Shown here: positions 1 through 6,457 of the stretch, in pieces
Layout of the letters: each line of letters starts with the position of its first letter
How positions within the stretch are numbered: position 1 is the first letter of the stretch
Source of the DNA: Actinomycetes bacterium
GTDB lineage: Bacteria; Actinomycetota; Actinomycetes; Actinomycetales; Actinomycetaceae
DNA: 14,868 nt
Reading direction: 5' to 3'
Assembly: GCA_023426345.1 (NCBI GenBank)
Contig: JAFAAX010000083.1
Span: forward strand, 1-14,868
The notes under the pieces: model-generated
Seen by the model: the letters and a program-made list of their open reading frames with translations, nothing else
Databases searched by the model: none
Told to the model about the DNA's origin: nothing
Program-made: the position numbers and the translations under genes

Positions 1-21
1 GCGCGGGCCCGAGGCCCGCGC
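1..21. other. GC-rich perfect inverted repeat at window edge
   Basis: Positions 1-9 pair perfectly with 13-21 (GCGCGGGCC / GGCCCGCGC) around a 3-nt loop. It could be a terminator of the gene to the left, or simply GC-rich coding sequence, since the nrdG frame is open across it. There is no T tract. Confidence 0.35.
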
Positions 22-842
22 CGGGCCGCCCGCGGGCGGGGGGACGCCCTCGTCCGGGGACGGAGCGCCCAGACCCGTCGGAGAGCTCAGGCCCGTCGGA
101 GAGCTCCCGCACCTCGGGGCGCCGCGCGCCGACGGCGGACGACCTCCAGATCGCCGGCCTCACCGCGATGTCGACGGTGGACTGGCCCGGGAAGCTGGCG
201 GCCACCGTGTGGTGCCAGGGCTGCCCGTGGAACTGCCCCTACTGCCAGAACCACGCGATCATCGACCCCACGATCCCGGGTGTCGTGGACTGGGCGCGGG
301 TCGAGGACCTGCTGGCCCGGCGCCACGGCCTGCTCGACGCGGTCGTCTTCTCCGGCGGGGAGGCCACCCGCCAGGCCGCCCTGGTCGACGCCGCGCGCCG
401 CGTCCACGAGGCGGGCTACCTGGTCGGCCTGCACACCGCCGGCCCCTATCCGCGCCGGCTCGCGGAGTTGCTGGACACGGGACTGGTCGACTGGGTCGGC
501 ATCGACGTCAAGGCGATGCCCGGCGCGGGCTACGAGCAGGTCGCGGGCCGTCAGGGGGCGGGCGACAAGGCCTGGGAGTCGCTGCGCGTGGTCCTCGACC
601 ACCGCCGTGTCGATCACGAGGTGCGGCTCACCGTCTACCCGGACGGGCCCGCCGACGGCCTGGAGGTCGCGCGCGCCGTGCGCGCCGCCGGAGCGCGGCG
701 CTTCGCGCTCCAGCAGGCCCGGGCCCTGGGCGCCCCCGACGGCTTCCGGGCCAGCGGCGTCGGCTGGGACGACCAGGTCCAGGCCCTCGCCCGGGACATC
801 CGCGCCCTGGGCTTCGAGTCCTTCGAGTTCCGTCCCGCCTGA
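3..842 (+). CDS. nrdG: Anaerobic ribonucleotide reductase activating protein (radical SAM), 5' end outside window
   Basis: This is the glycyl-radical activase that uses S-adenosylmethionine and a [4Fe-4S] cluster to activate the class III ribonucleotide reductase NrdD in the cytoplasm. Numbering from the first in-frame ATG (168), C19, C23 and C26 form the radical-SAM CX3CX2C motif (CPWNCPYC), preceded by STVDWPG and followed by the SAM-contacting FSGGEAT segment at residues 61-67. ATG168 is unlikely to be the true start: the frame stays open to the left edge, and codons just before it read LQIAGLTA, which together with STVDWPG is the usual N-terminal motif of this family. No in-frame ATG, GTG or TTG lies between 3 and 168, so the gene probably starts left of the window; the length is therefore unknown. 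The upstream part is Pro/Ser/Arg-rich and includes an 18-bp in-frame duplication. nrdD would be expected just upstream but is not in view. Confidence 0.85.
   Translation, partial: AGPRPAPGRPRAGGRPRPGTERPDPSESSGPSESSRTSGRRAPTADDLQIAGLTAMSTVDWPGKLAATVWCQGCPWNCPYCQNHAIIDPTIPGVVDWARVEDLLARRHGLLDAVVFSGGEATRQAALVDAARRVHEAGYLVGLHTAGPYPRRLAELLDTGLVDWVGIDVKAMPGAGYEQVAGRQGAGDKAWESLRVVLDHRRVDHEVRLTVYPDGPADGLEVARAVRAAGARRFALQQARALGAPDGFRASGVGWDDQVQALARDIRALGFESFEFRPA
74..106 (+). repeat. 18-bp period direct repeat inside the nrdG frame
   Basis: CCCGTCGGAGAGCTC occurs at 74-88 and again at 92-106. The period of 18 is a multiple of three, and the nrdG frame reads PSESS twice across it, consistent with slippage in a translated, unstructured N-terminal tail. 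Confidence 0.7.
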
Positions 843-893
843 CCGGGGAGCCGGCGGATTCCGGCCATTCCCGCGATTCTGGCGGCAGCCGGG

Positions 894-920
894 GTGACAG
901 GCCGCGATCCCGCGTAAATT
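894..920 (+). promoter_or_regulatory. Candidate promoter for the LRV/DUF6636-like membrane protein
   Basis: TAAATT at 915-920 is a good actinobacterial -10 hexamer and stands out as AT-rich. GTGACA at 894-899 resembles a -35 but the spacing is only 15 bp. Transcription would begin about 927, leaving a leader of about 30 nt containing the ribosome-binding site GAAAGG (944-949) before the ATG at 958. Confidence 0.5.
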
Positions 921-957
921 GGGGCAGGTCCGCACAGCCACTCGAAAGGTGCACACC

Positions 958-1989
958 ATGCCGGGCACTGAGATCCCGCAGGGCCTGGCGGCCGCAGCCG
1001 CCAATCCTGCGACGGACCAGGAGACGCTCCGCCAGATCGCCTTCCACTACCCGCAGCTGCGCGCCGCCGTCGCGGCGAACCCCTCGTCCTACCAGGGGCT
1101 GCTGGACTGGCTGGCGGCGCTGGGGGAGCCGGCGGTCAACGAGGCGCTGGCGGAACGGGCGCGCTGGCAGTCCGCCCCCGATCGCACCGTCGTCCTCCCG
1201 GTCGCGCAGGACCCGTCGGGAGCCGGCGGCGACGAGGACCGTCCTCCGGTGTTCGCGCCCTCGGCCGTGGGCGCGCCGGGCGCGCAGCGGTCAGCCGCCG
1301 CCGGGGAGACGCCGGCCCAGGGCCTGTTCCAGGCGGACGGCGCCGCGCCGCAGCCCCCGAGGAAGGGCGCGACGGGGACGAAGGTGGCCCTCGCCCTGCT
1401 CATCGTCGCCGCGCTGGTGCTCCTCGGCCTCGTCATCGGGATCTTCACGGGGTTCTTCGGGGGCGGCGACGAGGCGGCCCAGTCGACGTCATCGGCTTCA
1501 TCGAGCCCGACGACCGCGTCCTCGCCCTCGCAGACCGCGCAGGCCTCGGAGTCGGCGAGCCCGGAGGCCTCGCCGACCGCCACACCGGAGGTCAAGTACC
1601 CGGCGCCGGAGGGGGCGGTGCTCGCGCAGTCGTTCCAGTCCCCGTCGGGCAACATCCTGTGCGACCTGGGCGCGGACGTCGCGACGTGCATGATTCTCGA
1701 GCAGGACTACGCGGCGAACGGCTTCGAGACGTGTCCGGAGGGCGTTGCGACGATGACGCTGGTCGCGACCGCGGATGGCGCGGGAACCAGCTGCGGGTCG
1801 GCTGTCTCGGGTCAGGGGGGCGCCCTGGCCTACGGCTCTGCGGCCACGAACGGCCACTCGGCGTGCGTGTCCACGGAGGACGGCGTCTCCTGCTGGAACA
1901 CGATCTCGGGGAAGGCGTTCGCCCTGGCCCGCGGCGGATGGCAGACGGGCTCCTCCGGCCAGATCACGCCCGACCAGTTCCGGTGGTGA
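958..1989 (+). CDS. LRV-domain membrane protein with DUF6636-like cysteine-rich ectodomain
   Basis: Predicted single-pass membrane protein of 343 residues, function unknown. Residues 1-70 resemble the actinobacterial variant leucine-rich repeat domain (helical repeats of the type AANPATDQETL...IAFHYPQLRAAVAANPSSYQGLLDWLAALGEP, seen here in pieces). A charged, Pro/Ala-rich cytoplasmic linker follows, then a transmembrane helix at about 142-167 (KVALALLIVAALVLLGL). A Ser/Thr/Pro/Ala linker runs to about residue 205. The C-terminal 130 residues would lie outside the cell, with six cysteines and the pattern SPSGNILC, ALAYG, GVSCWN, which resembles DUF6636; three disulfides are possible. ATG958 was chosen over an upstream TTG (919) because GAAAGG sits 8 nt before it and the LRV domain begins right after it. 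It is monocistronic by spacing. The domain names are from memory of the family patterns. Confidence 0.8.
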   Translation: MPGTEIPQGLAAAAANPATDQETLRQIAFHYPQLRAAVAANPSSYQGLLDWLAALGEPAVNEALAERARWQSAPDRTVVLPVAQDPSGAGGDEDRPPVFAPSAVGAPGAQRSAAAGETPAQGLFQADGAAPQPPRKGATGTKVALALLIVAALVLLGLVIGIFTGFFGGGDEAAQSTSSASSSPTTASSPSQTAQASESASPEASPTATPEVKYPAPEGAVLAQSFQSPSGNILCDLGADVATCMILEQDYAANGFETCPEGVATMTLVATADGAGTSCGSAVSGQGGALAYGSAATNGHSACVSTEDGVSCWNTISGKAFALARGGWQTGSSGQITPDQFRW

Positions 1990-2029
1990 GGTCCGGCCGG
2001 GCGGATGAGCGGTCCGCGCCCGTCCGGGC

Positions 2030-2072
2030 TAGGTTGGTGGTGACGATCACAGATCACCGATCAGTGTGATCG
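2030..2072 (+). promoter_or_regulatory. Candidate -10 and operator-like dyad upstream of transaldolase
   Basis: TAGGTT (2030-2035) is a plausible -10. Just downstream, CGATCACA (2044-2051) and TGTGATCG (2065-2072) form a perfect 8-bp inverted repeat around a 13-nt centre that itself carries two GATC words. The dyad covers the expected transcription start and early leader, so it could be a repressor operator or an RNA hairpin in the leader. It precedes the ribosome-binding site at 2092-2099. Confidence 0.4.
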
Positions 2073-2107
2073 CGGCACTGGCACCGGCGGCGGAAGGGAG
2101 CGCGTCC

Positions 2108-3244
2108 ATGGCGGACCATCTGGGGGAACTCGCGGACATCGGCGTCTCGGTCTGGCTCGATGACCTGTCCCGGCGCCGCCTGGCCACGGGCGGCCTGCGT
2201 GACCTGGTCGAGCGGCGCCACGTCGTGGGAGTGACGACGAATCCGTCGATCTTCGCGGCCGCCGTCGGGGACGGCGGCGCGGACGGCGCCTACGGCCCGC
2301 AGATCCGGGCGTTGGCCGGGCAGGGGGCCGACGCCGACCTGGCGGTGCGCACCCTCACCACCGACGACGTCCGCTCCGCCTGCGACGTGCTGCGGCCCGT
2401 CTTCGACGCGACGGGCGGCGTCGACGGGCGCGTCTCGGTAGAGGTGGATCCGCGCCTCGCCCACGACACCCATGCCACCGTCGATCAGGCGCTCGAGCTG
2501 GCGGCCCTGGTGGACCGGCCGAACGCGATGATCAAGATCCCGGCCACGCCGGAGGGCCTGCCGGCGATCACGCGCGTCGTCGCGTCGGGCGTCAGCGTCA
2601 ACATCACGTTGATCTTCTCCGTGGACCAGTACCGCCAGGTCGTCGACGCGTGGGAGTACGGGCTCGAGCAGGCCGCGCGCGTCGGCGCGGATCTGTCGAC
2701 GATCCACTCGGTCGCCTCGTTCTTCGTCTCCCGGGTGGACACGGCGGTCGACGCGCGCCTGGACGCGATCGCCGCCGCCGCGGATCCGGACCGGGCGGCC
2801 CTCGCCCGGCGTCTGCGTTCCCTCGCGGGCGTCGCGAACGCCCGCCTCGCCTTCGAAGCGTTCCAGGAGGGCCTCAGGCTGCCGCGCTGGACGCGGCTGG
2901 CGGAGCAGGGCGCGCATCCGCAGCGGCCGCTGTGGGCGTCGACGGGCGTGAAGGACCCGACGCTGCCGGACACGTACTACGTCCAGGAGCTGGCGGCTCC
3001 CGGGACGGTCGACACGATGCCGGAGAAGACGCTGCGGGCCGCGGCCGACGGCGCGCAGCTGCGCGGGGACGCGGTGACGCCCGGGATCCCCGACGCCCAT
3101 GACACCGCCCGGGGCCTGGAGTCCCTGGGCATCGACATGTCCGCCGTCGCCGACGAGCTGCTGGTCCAGGGCGTCCAGAAGTTCGAGGACGCCTGGAACG
3201 AGCTGCTCGCCTCCGTGGGCGCCGCACTGGAGGAGGCACGATGA
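2108..3244 (+). CDS. tal: Transaldolase
   Basis: This is a cytoplasmic pentose-phosphate pathway enzyme that moves a dihydroxyacetone unit from sedoheptulose 7-phosphate to glyceraldehyde 3-phosphate. The 378-residue product has the usual length of the long actinobacterial class. Visible motifs are VTTNPSIF (42-49), the Schiff-base lysine K143 in NAMIKIPAT, NITLIFSVDQY, and the late segment LWASTGVKDPTLPDTYYV. ATG2108 is supported by GGAAGGGA (2092-2099), and the protein begins at the family's usual point (LGELADIGVSVWLDDLSR). The last codons overlap the next gene by 4 bp (ATGA at 3241-3244), so translation is probably coupled. Unusually for actinobacteria, neither transketolase nor the zwf/pgi genes are adjacent in the window; instead an unrelated VOC-like gene follows. 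An operator-like dyad sits in the leader. Confidence 0.96.
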   Translation: MADHLGELADIGVSVWLDDLSRRRLATGGLRDLVERRHVVGVTTNPSIFAAAVGDGGADGAYGPQIRALAGQGADADLAVRTLTTDDVRSACDVLRPVFDATGGVDGRVSVEVDPRLAHDTHATVDQALELAALVDRPNAMIKIPATPEGLPAITRVVASGVSVNITLIFSVDQYRQVVDAWEYGLEQAARVGADLSTIHSVASFFVSRVDTAVDARLDAIAAAADPDRAALARRLRSLAGVANARLAFEAFQEGLRLPRWTRLAEQGAHPQRPLWASTGVKDPTLPDTYYVQELAAPGTVDTMPEKTLRAAADGAQLRGDAVTPGIPDAHDTARGLESLGIDMSAVADELLVQGVQKFEDAWNELLASVGAALEEAR

Positions 3245-4137
3245 GCACGATCACCGCATCGACGGGGCCGTCCGCGGGCGCGGAGCCGTCCGCAGGCACG
3301 GGCGCCGGGGCGCCGGAGGGCTCCCGGGGGATCCGCATCCAGCCGATCGTCTTCACCCGCCGGGTCGCGCTGTGGCGGGACCTGCTGGAGACGGTCGGCC
3401 TGCGCGCCGAGTCCGGGGACGATGTCTTCGCGGTCTATGCGGGCGACCAGGGGTCCGTGGCGATCCACGCCCTTCACGCGGGCGCGGATCTGCCGGAGGG
3501 GACCGTCAAGCTCGCATGGACGGTGCCGGACCTGGAGGCCTTCCGACGAGACGCCGAGGCGGCGGGCTGCCCATCGCGGGTGACGGCGCAGTCGTTCGGT
3601 GACGAGCTGCACGTCGAGGTCCCCGGGGTCGGCTGGATCGGCGTCACCGAGGAGGCGGAACCACCCGCCCCCGATGCGGGCGGCGGCGCCGGCGTGTCGG
3701 GCGGCGAGGAGACGCCCAGGCCCTCGCTGAGGGTGCTCGCCCGCGTCGACGCCCTGGACATCGAGGCGGTCTCGGCGTGCTTCGAGGCGCTGGGCTGGAG
3801 CCCGCGCTTCCGGGCGGTGGACGGCCACTACGCCTCGCTGGCGTCTCACGGGCTGCTGGCGGTCTCCCGCCAGGAGTCGGCGCTGCCCACCGTGGGCGGG
3901 GACGCGACCGCCCTGCTCTCCCTGGAGACGGACACGCCGCGCACCGAGGCCGACCGGCTCGGCGACCTGGGGGTGGACGTCGCGCTCACCGAGCAGTCGT
4001 GGGGGTGGGCGGTGTCCGTGCCGACGCCCTCGGACTGGCCGCTGCGCCTGGTCCAGCCTCCGCTCGACGACCCGGCCTACGAGTACGCCGATCCGGCCGA
4101 GCAGGCCGCGGCGGATCAGGTCGCCGTGGACGGCTGA
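3241..4137 (+). CDS. VOC (glyoxalase/dioxygenase-fold) superfamily-like protein, two modules
   Basis: The product has 298 residues and no signal peptide. Two halves of similar size are suggested: about 30-135 (QPIVFTRRVALWRDLLETVGL ... GWIGVTEE, shown in parts) and about 160-275 (VLARVDALDIEAVSACFEALGW ... WPLRLVQPP). Each begins with a beta strand and a 'one-helix then GLR/GWSPRF' turn and ends with a strand carrying 'DP/WIGV/W-LRLV', which is the betaalphabetabetabeta layout of vicinal oxygen chelate proteins. I see no clear pair of metal-binding His/Glu in the standard places, so catalysis is uncertain; it may bind a small molecule. A Pro/Gly/Glu-rich linker (about 138-160) separates the halves, and the first 30 residues are Ala/Gly/Ser-rich. 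The start codon overlaps the transaldolase stop by 4 bp, so co-expression is likely. It converges with the sirtuin gene, with 11 bp between stop codons. Confidence 0.7.
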   Translation: MSTITASTGPSAGAEPSAGTGAGAPEGSRGIRIQPIVFTRRVALWRDLLETVGLRAESGDDVFAVYAGDQGSVAIHALHAGADLPEGTVKLAWTVPDLEAFRRDAEAAGCPSRVTAQSFGDELHVEVPGVGWIGVTEEAEPPAPDAGGGAGVSGGEETPRPSLRVLARVDALDIEAVSACFEALGWSPRFRAVDGHYASLASHGLLAVSRQESALPTVGGDATALLSLETDTPRTEADRLGDLGVDVALTEQSWGWAVSVPTPSDWPLRLVQPPLDDPAYEYADPAEQAAADQVAVDG

Positions 4138-4148
4138 CCCGCCCCGCG

Positions 4149-4988
4149 TCAGGCGCCCAGCGCGTCGGCCAGCGCGGAGAGGACGGGCCCCGCCCCGCCC
4201 TCGATCCTCACGGCCAGCGCGCCGGAGTCGTCCAGATCGGTGGGGCCGCGGTTGATGACCGCCAGGTCGGCGCCGCCGCCGGCCGCCTGCCCGGCGACGT
4301 ACAGCGCGGTCGACACCTTCGCGGAGGTGCCGACGACCAGCAGTACCTCGCACTCGTCCGCCAGGGAGAACGCCTGGGCCATGGCCTCCTCCGGCAGGGA
4401 CTCCCCGAAGAACACGACGTCGGGTTTGAGCATGCCGCCGCACTCCGGGCAGTCGACGAGCCGCAGACGGGAGGCGCGGGCGCCCTCGTCATCGATGCGG
4501 GCGAGGATCGCGACGTGCGCGGGATCGGGATCGTCGCTCAGCCACGGGTTCTCCCGGCGCAGCTCCCCGTCCAACCAGGCGCGGGGAAAGCGCCGTCCGC
4601 ACTGCAGGCAGTCCGCCCAGCGGAACGATCCGTGCAGCTCGGCGACGCGGCGCGATCCCGCCTTCTGATGCAGGCCGTCCACGTTCTGGGTGGCGACGCC
4701 CGCCAGGAGCCCCGCCCGCTCCAGACGGGCCAGGGCGCGGTGGCCGTCGGACGGCTCCAGCGCCTCGCACGCCCGCCACGTGCGCTGGTTCTGCTCCCAC
4801 ACCCAGCGACGCCACATCGGGTCCGAGAGGAACAGGTCGATGTCGACGGTGGGCGTGCCAGAGGAGCCGGTGCCGCGGTAGTCCGGCAGCCCGGAGTCCG
4901 TCGAGACGCCGGCGCCGGTGAGGGCCGCCAAGCGCCGCCCGCGGCACAGGTCGACGAGGTCCCCCAGTGCGGCAGGGTCCGCACTCAT
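4149..4988 (-). CDS. NAD-dependent protein deacylase, Sir2 family
   Basis: This sirtuin would remove acyl groups from lysines using NAD+ in the cytoplasm. The 279-residue sequence has all core motifs: TGAGVSTDSGLPDYRG (24-39), TQNVDGLH (100-107), catalytic H119 in ELHGSF, a zinc ribbon with C127/C130 and C180/C183, LKPDVVFFGE (187-196) and VGTSAKV (219-225). The length and the roughly 50-residue insert between the Cys pairs resemble the bacterial sirtuins related to SIRT4 (class II). Its ATG overlaps the TGA of the upstream GATase-like gene (ATGA, 4985-4988), so the two are probably translated as a coupled pair; no ribosome-binding site of its own is obvious. Nothing in the sequence suggests a defence-type Sir2 (no fused effector domain), so a metabolic or regulatory deacylase is the plain reading. 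Confidence 0.93.
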   Translation of the reverse strand: MSADPAALGDLVDLCRGRRLAALTGAGVSTDSGLPDYRGTGSSGTPTVDIDLFLSDPMWRRWVWEQNQRTWRACEALEPSDGHRALARLERAGLLAGVATQNVDGLHQKAGSRRVAELHGSFRWADCLQCGRRFPRAWLDGELRRENPWLSDDPDPAHVAILARIDDEGARASRLRLVDCPECGGMLKPDVVFFGESLPEEAMAQAFSLADECEVLLVVGTSAKVSTALYVAGQAAGGGADLAVINRGPTDLDDSGALAVRIEGGAGPVLSALADALGA

Positions 4989-5719
4989 CGGGCGAACATC
5001 TCGACGAACCGCCGCAGGATGACCCCCGCCTGGTGGCGGCCCGGGCCCTCGCGCCCCATGAGGACCAGCGAGTCCAGGTCGTCGGTGCCGGAGTATCCGG
5101 CGTCCTCGTAGGTCGACAGGCGGGAGCGGATGACATCGGAGTCCAGTTCGGGGTTGAACTGGGTGGCGTAGAACGCGGGCCCCAGGCGCATCATCTGGAC
5201 GGGGCAGGTCAGCGACCGGGCGAGGACCACGGCTCCCTCGGGCAGCGTCTCGACGGCCTCATGGTGGCCGACGTAGGTGTGGAAGCTCGCGGGGAACCCC
5301 TCGAGCAGCGGGTCCTCGAGGCCGTCGCGGGTGAGGTCGATCTCGACGATGGAGGGGAGCTCCGCCCACCGGGTCGTCACGACGCCCCCGCGCAGCACGG
5401 TGGACACCTCGGTCCCGTAGCCCGTCGTCAGGCACGGCGTGCCCGTCGGGACGATGTCGGAGAGCAGGCCGGCCAGCTCCTCCTCGATCCGCTTCTGCGT
5501 CGGTGGCTTGCGGTCCTCCGGCGTCGTCGTCCCATAGGGGGAGCCGGCGACGAGGATGCCCGAGTAGGCCCGGATGTCGATGTCGGGCAGGCCGACCATG
5601 TCCAGGCGGACCTGCTCCAGGGCATCGGGGGTCAGGCCGGAGGCGCGGAGGAACGAGCGGTGCTCGGCCTCGATGGCCTCGTCCTCGGGGCGTGTGGAGA
5701 CGAGGAGGAATGGCAACAT
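4985..5719 (-). CDS. Class I glutamine amidotransferase-fold protein lacking catalytic Cys and His
   Basis: The 244-residue product has the fold of GMP-synthase-like glutamine amidotransferases: MLPFLLVSTRPEDEA at the start, YSGILVAGSPYGTT (52-65), the nucleophile-elbow region PCLTTGYGTEV (95-105), GHHEAV (151-156), CPVQMMRLG (172-180) and YATQFNPELD (184-193). In active relatives the elbow reads G-x-CYG and the later motif Q-F-H-P-E; here the Cys position is G100 and the His position is N189, while E191 is kept. C96 lies four residues too early to be the usual nucleophile. It is therefore probably a pseudoenzyme that binds a ligand or partner. ATG5719 was preferred over the upstream TTG at 5737 because the family starts at this point and TACAGT lies 7 nt before it (leaderless). 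The sirtuin gene overlaps its stop codon by 4 bp. Confidence 0.85.
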   Translation of the reverse strand: MLPFLLVSTRPEDEAIEAEHRSFLRASGLTPDALEQVRLDMVGLPDIDIRAYSGILVAGSPYGTTTPEDRKPPTQKRIEEELAGLLSDIVPTGTPCLTTGYGTEVSTVLRGGVVTTRWAELPSIVEIDLTRDGLEDPLLEGFPASFHTYVGHHEAVETLPEGAVVLARSLTCPVQMMRLGPAFYATQFNPELDSDVIRSRLSTYEDAGYSGTDDLDSLVLMGREGPGRHQAGVILRRFVEMFAR

Positions 5720-5732
5720 GATGTCAACTGTA
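5720..5732 (-). promoter_or_regulatory. Leaderless promoter -10 of the GATase-like/sirtuin pair
   Basis: On the minus strand TACAGT (5732-5727) is followed by 7 nt and then the ATG of the GATase-like gene. No ribosome-binding site is present, so the mRNA probably starts at or next to the start codon. No convincing -35 was found. Confidence 0.5.
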
Positions 5733-5853
5733 GGCAAAGAGCCCGTTCGAGGTCGCCGGGAGACAGTGGGTGGCCCTCCCGATCGTCCTCCCCGGCGGCC
5801 CCGGGCGGGTGGGAGAAGGGTGCCGTGGGCCCAAGGTCCGGGGTGCGCCGGGA

Positions 5854-5880
5854 CCCGGGCGACCGGGGCGCCCTCGTCCC
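5854..5880. repeat. Copy of the GACGAGGGCG intergenic element
   Basis: The stretch around 5866-5878 reads GGGGCGCCCTCGTCCC, whose complement contains GACGAGGGCGCCCC. It lies between the DUF4190-like gene and the GATase-like gene and matches the core of the elements at 10597-10654, 14852-14868 and, less well, 39-56. Confidence 0.5.
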
Positions 5881-5921
5881 GCTACAAGAGCCAGGAAAGC
5901 GGTCCGCGCACGGTCCGGGCC

Positions 5922-6284
5922 TCACATCGTCCGGATCAGGAGGACCACGGTCGCCCACAGGAGGAGCCCCGCGACGGACACGGCCACCGCACCGCGGCCC
6001 GCCCGCAGCCCCGCCCCGTCCCTGCCGGCCGCCCGGACCCAGGCGATCCCGCCCAGAGCGCCGCTGACCAGCAGCAACGGAGGCAGGAATAGGAAGAATG
6101 CCGACAGCCACAGCGCGACCGACGCCAGCCCGTTCGACGACGCAGGGGGCGACGTGTAGCCGTCGGCGCGGAAGACCTGAGCGGGATCGACGCGGTCGGC
6201 GCCCGGGAACGGCGCCGCGTCCTGCGGGCGGGCGCCCCCTGGGCGGGGCATGGGGGCCCGCGGACCGGCGCCCGTCGCATCCAT
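5922..6284 (-). CDS. Small two-helix membrane protein, DUF4190-like
   Basis: The product has 120 residues. Residues 1-50 are Pro/Ala/Gly-rich and likely cytoplasmic. Two hydrophobic segments follow, at about 52-83 (NGLASVALWLSAFFLFLPPL and on) and 97-118, joined by a short polar loop with Arg residues. This Pro-rich tail plus two helices, with GLA at the start of the first helix, resembles DUF4190 proteins, whose role is unknown. The start is well supported: AGGAGG (6294-6289 on the minus strand) stands 4 nt before the ATG. It is divergent from the permease gene, with 173 bp between starts, and seems to be a single-gene unit. Confidence 0.75.
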   Translation of the reverse strand: MDATGAGPRAPMPRPGGARPQDAAPFPGADRVDPAQVFRADGYTSPPASSNGLASVALWLSAFFLFLPPLLLVSGALGGIAWVRAAGRDGAGLRAGRGAVAVSVAGLLLWATVVLLIRTM

Positions 6285-6398
6285 GGAGCCTCCTGGCGCT
6301 CGACGACGGTGTCCAGCATGTCACATCGGGCGTCGCCCGGTCTCGCGCCCGCCTGCCCACGGGATGACACGCGGCGCGGGGCAGTGGGCGGCCCGAGG

Positions 6399-6404
6399 TA
6401 GTCT
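6399..6404 (+). promoter_or_regulatory. Candidate -10 of the permease gene
   Basis: TAGTCT stands out in GC-rich DNA. It would place the transcript start near 6411 and give a leader of about 47 nt with CGGAGA (6445-6450) as the ribosome-binding site. No clear -35, and no PyrR-type attenuator or purine riboswitch fold was recognised in this short leader. Confidence 0.4.
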
Positions 6405-6457
6405 GGTCTCCCGACCGGTTCATCGGCCCAGCCCATCGACTGATCGGAGACGCCCGC

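Noticed and set aside
2040..2069. Nine-codon leader peptide (GTG start) upstream of transaldolase
   Set aside because: It overlaps the dyad, has only weak promoter spacing (4 nt after TAGGTT) and no run of regulatory codons.
2977..4443. Long minus-strand open frame (488 codons)
   Set aside because: It is antisense to transaldolase and the VOC-like gene and overlaps the sirtuin in another frame; high GC explains the lack of stops.
4474..4490. GGCGCCCTCGTC inside the sirtuin gene
   Set aside because: It matches the core of the dispersed element but lies in well-conserved coding sequence with no inverted arm; taken as chance.
4149..4988. Sirtuin as part of an antiphage defence system
   Set aside because: The protein is a compact deacylase with intact zinc site and no effector fusion, and no nuclease, helicase or other defence gene adjoins it.
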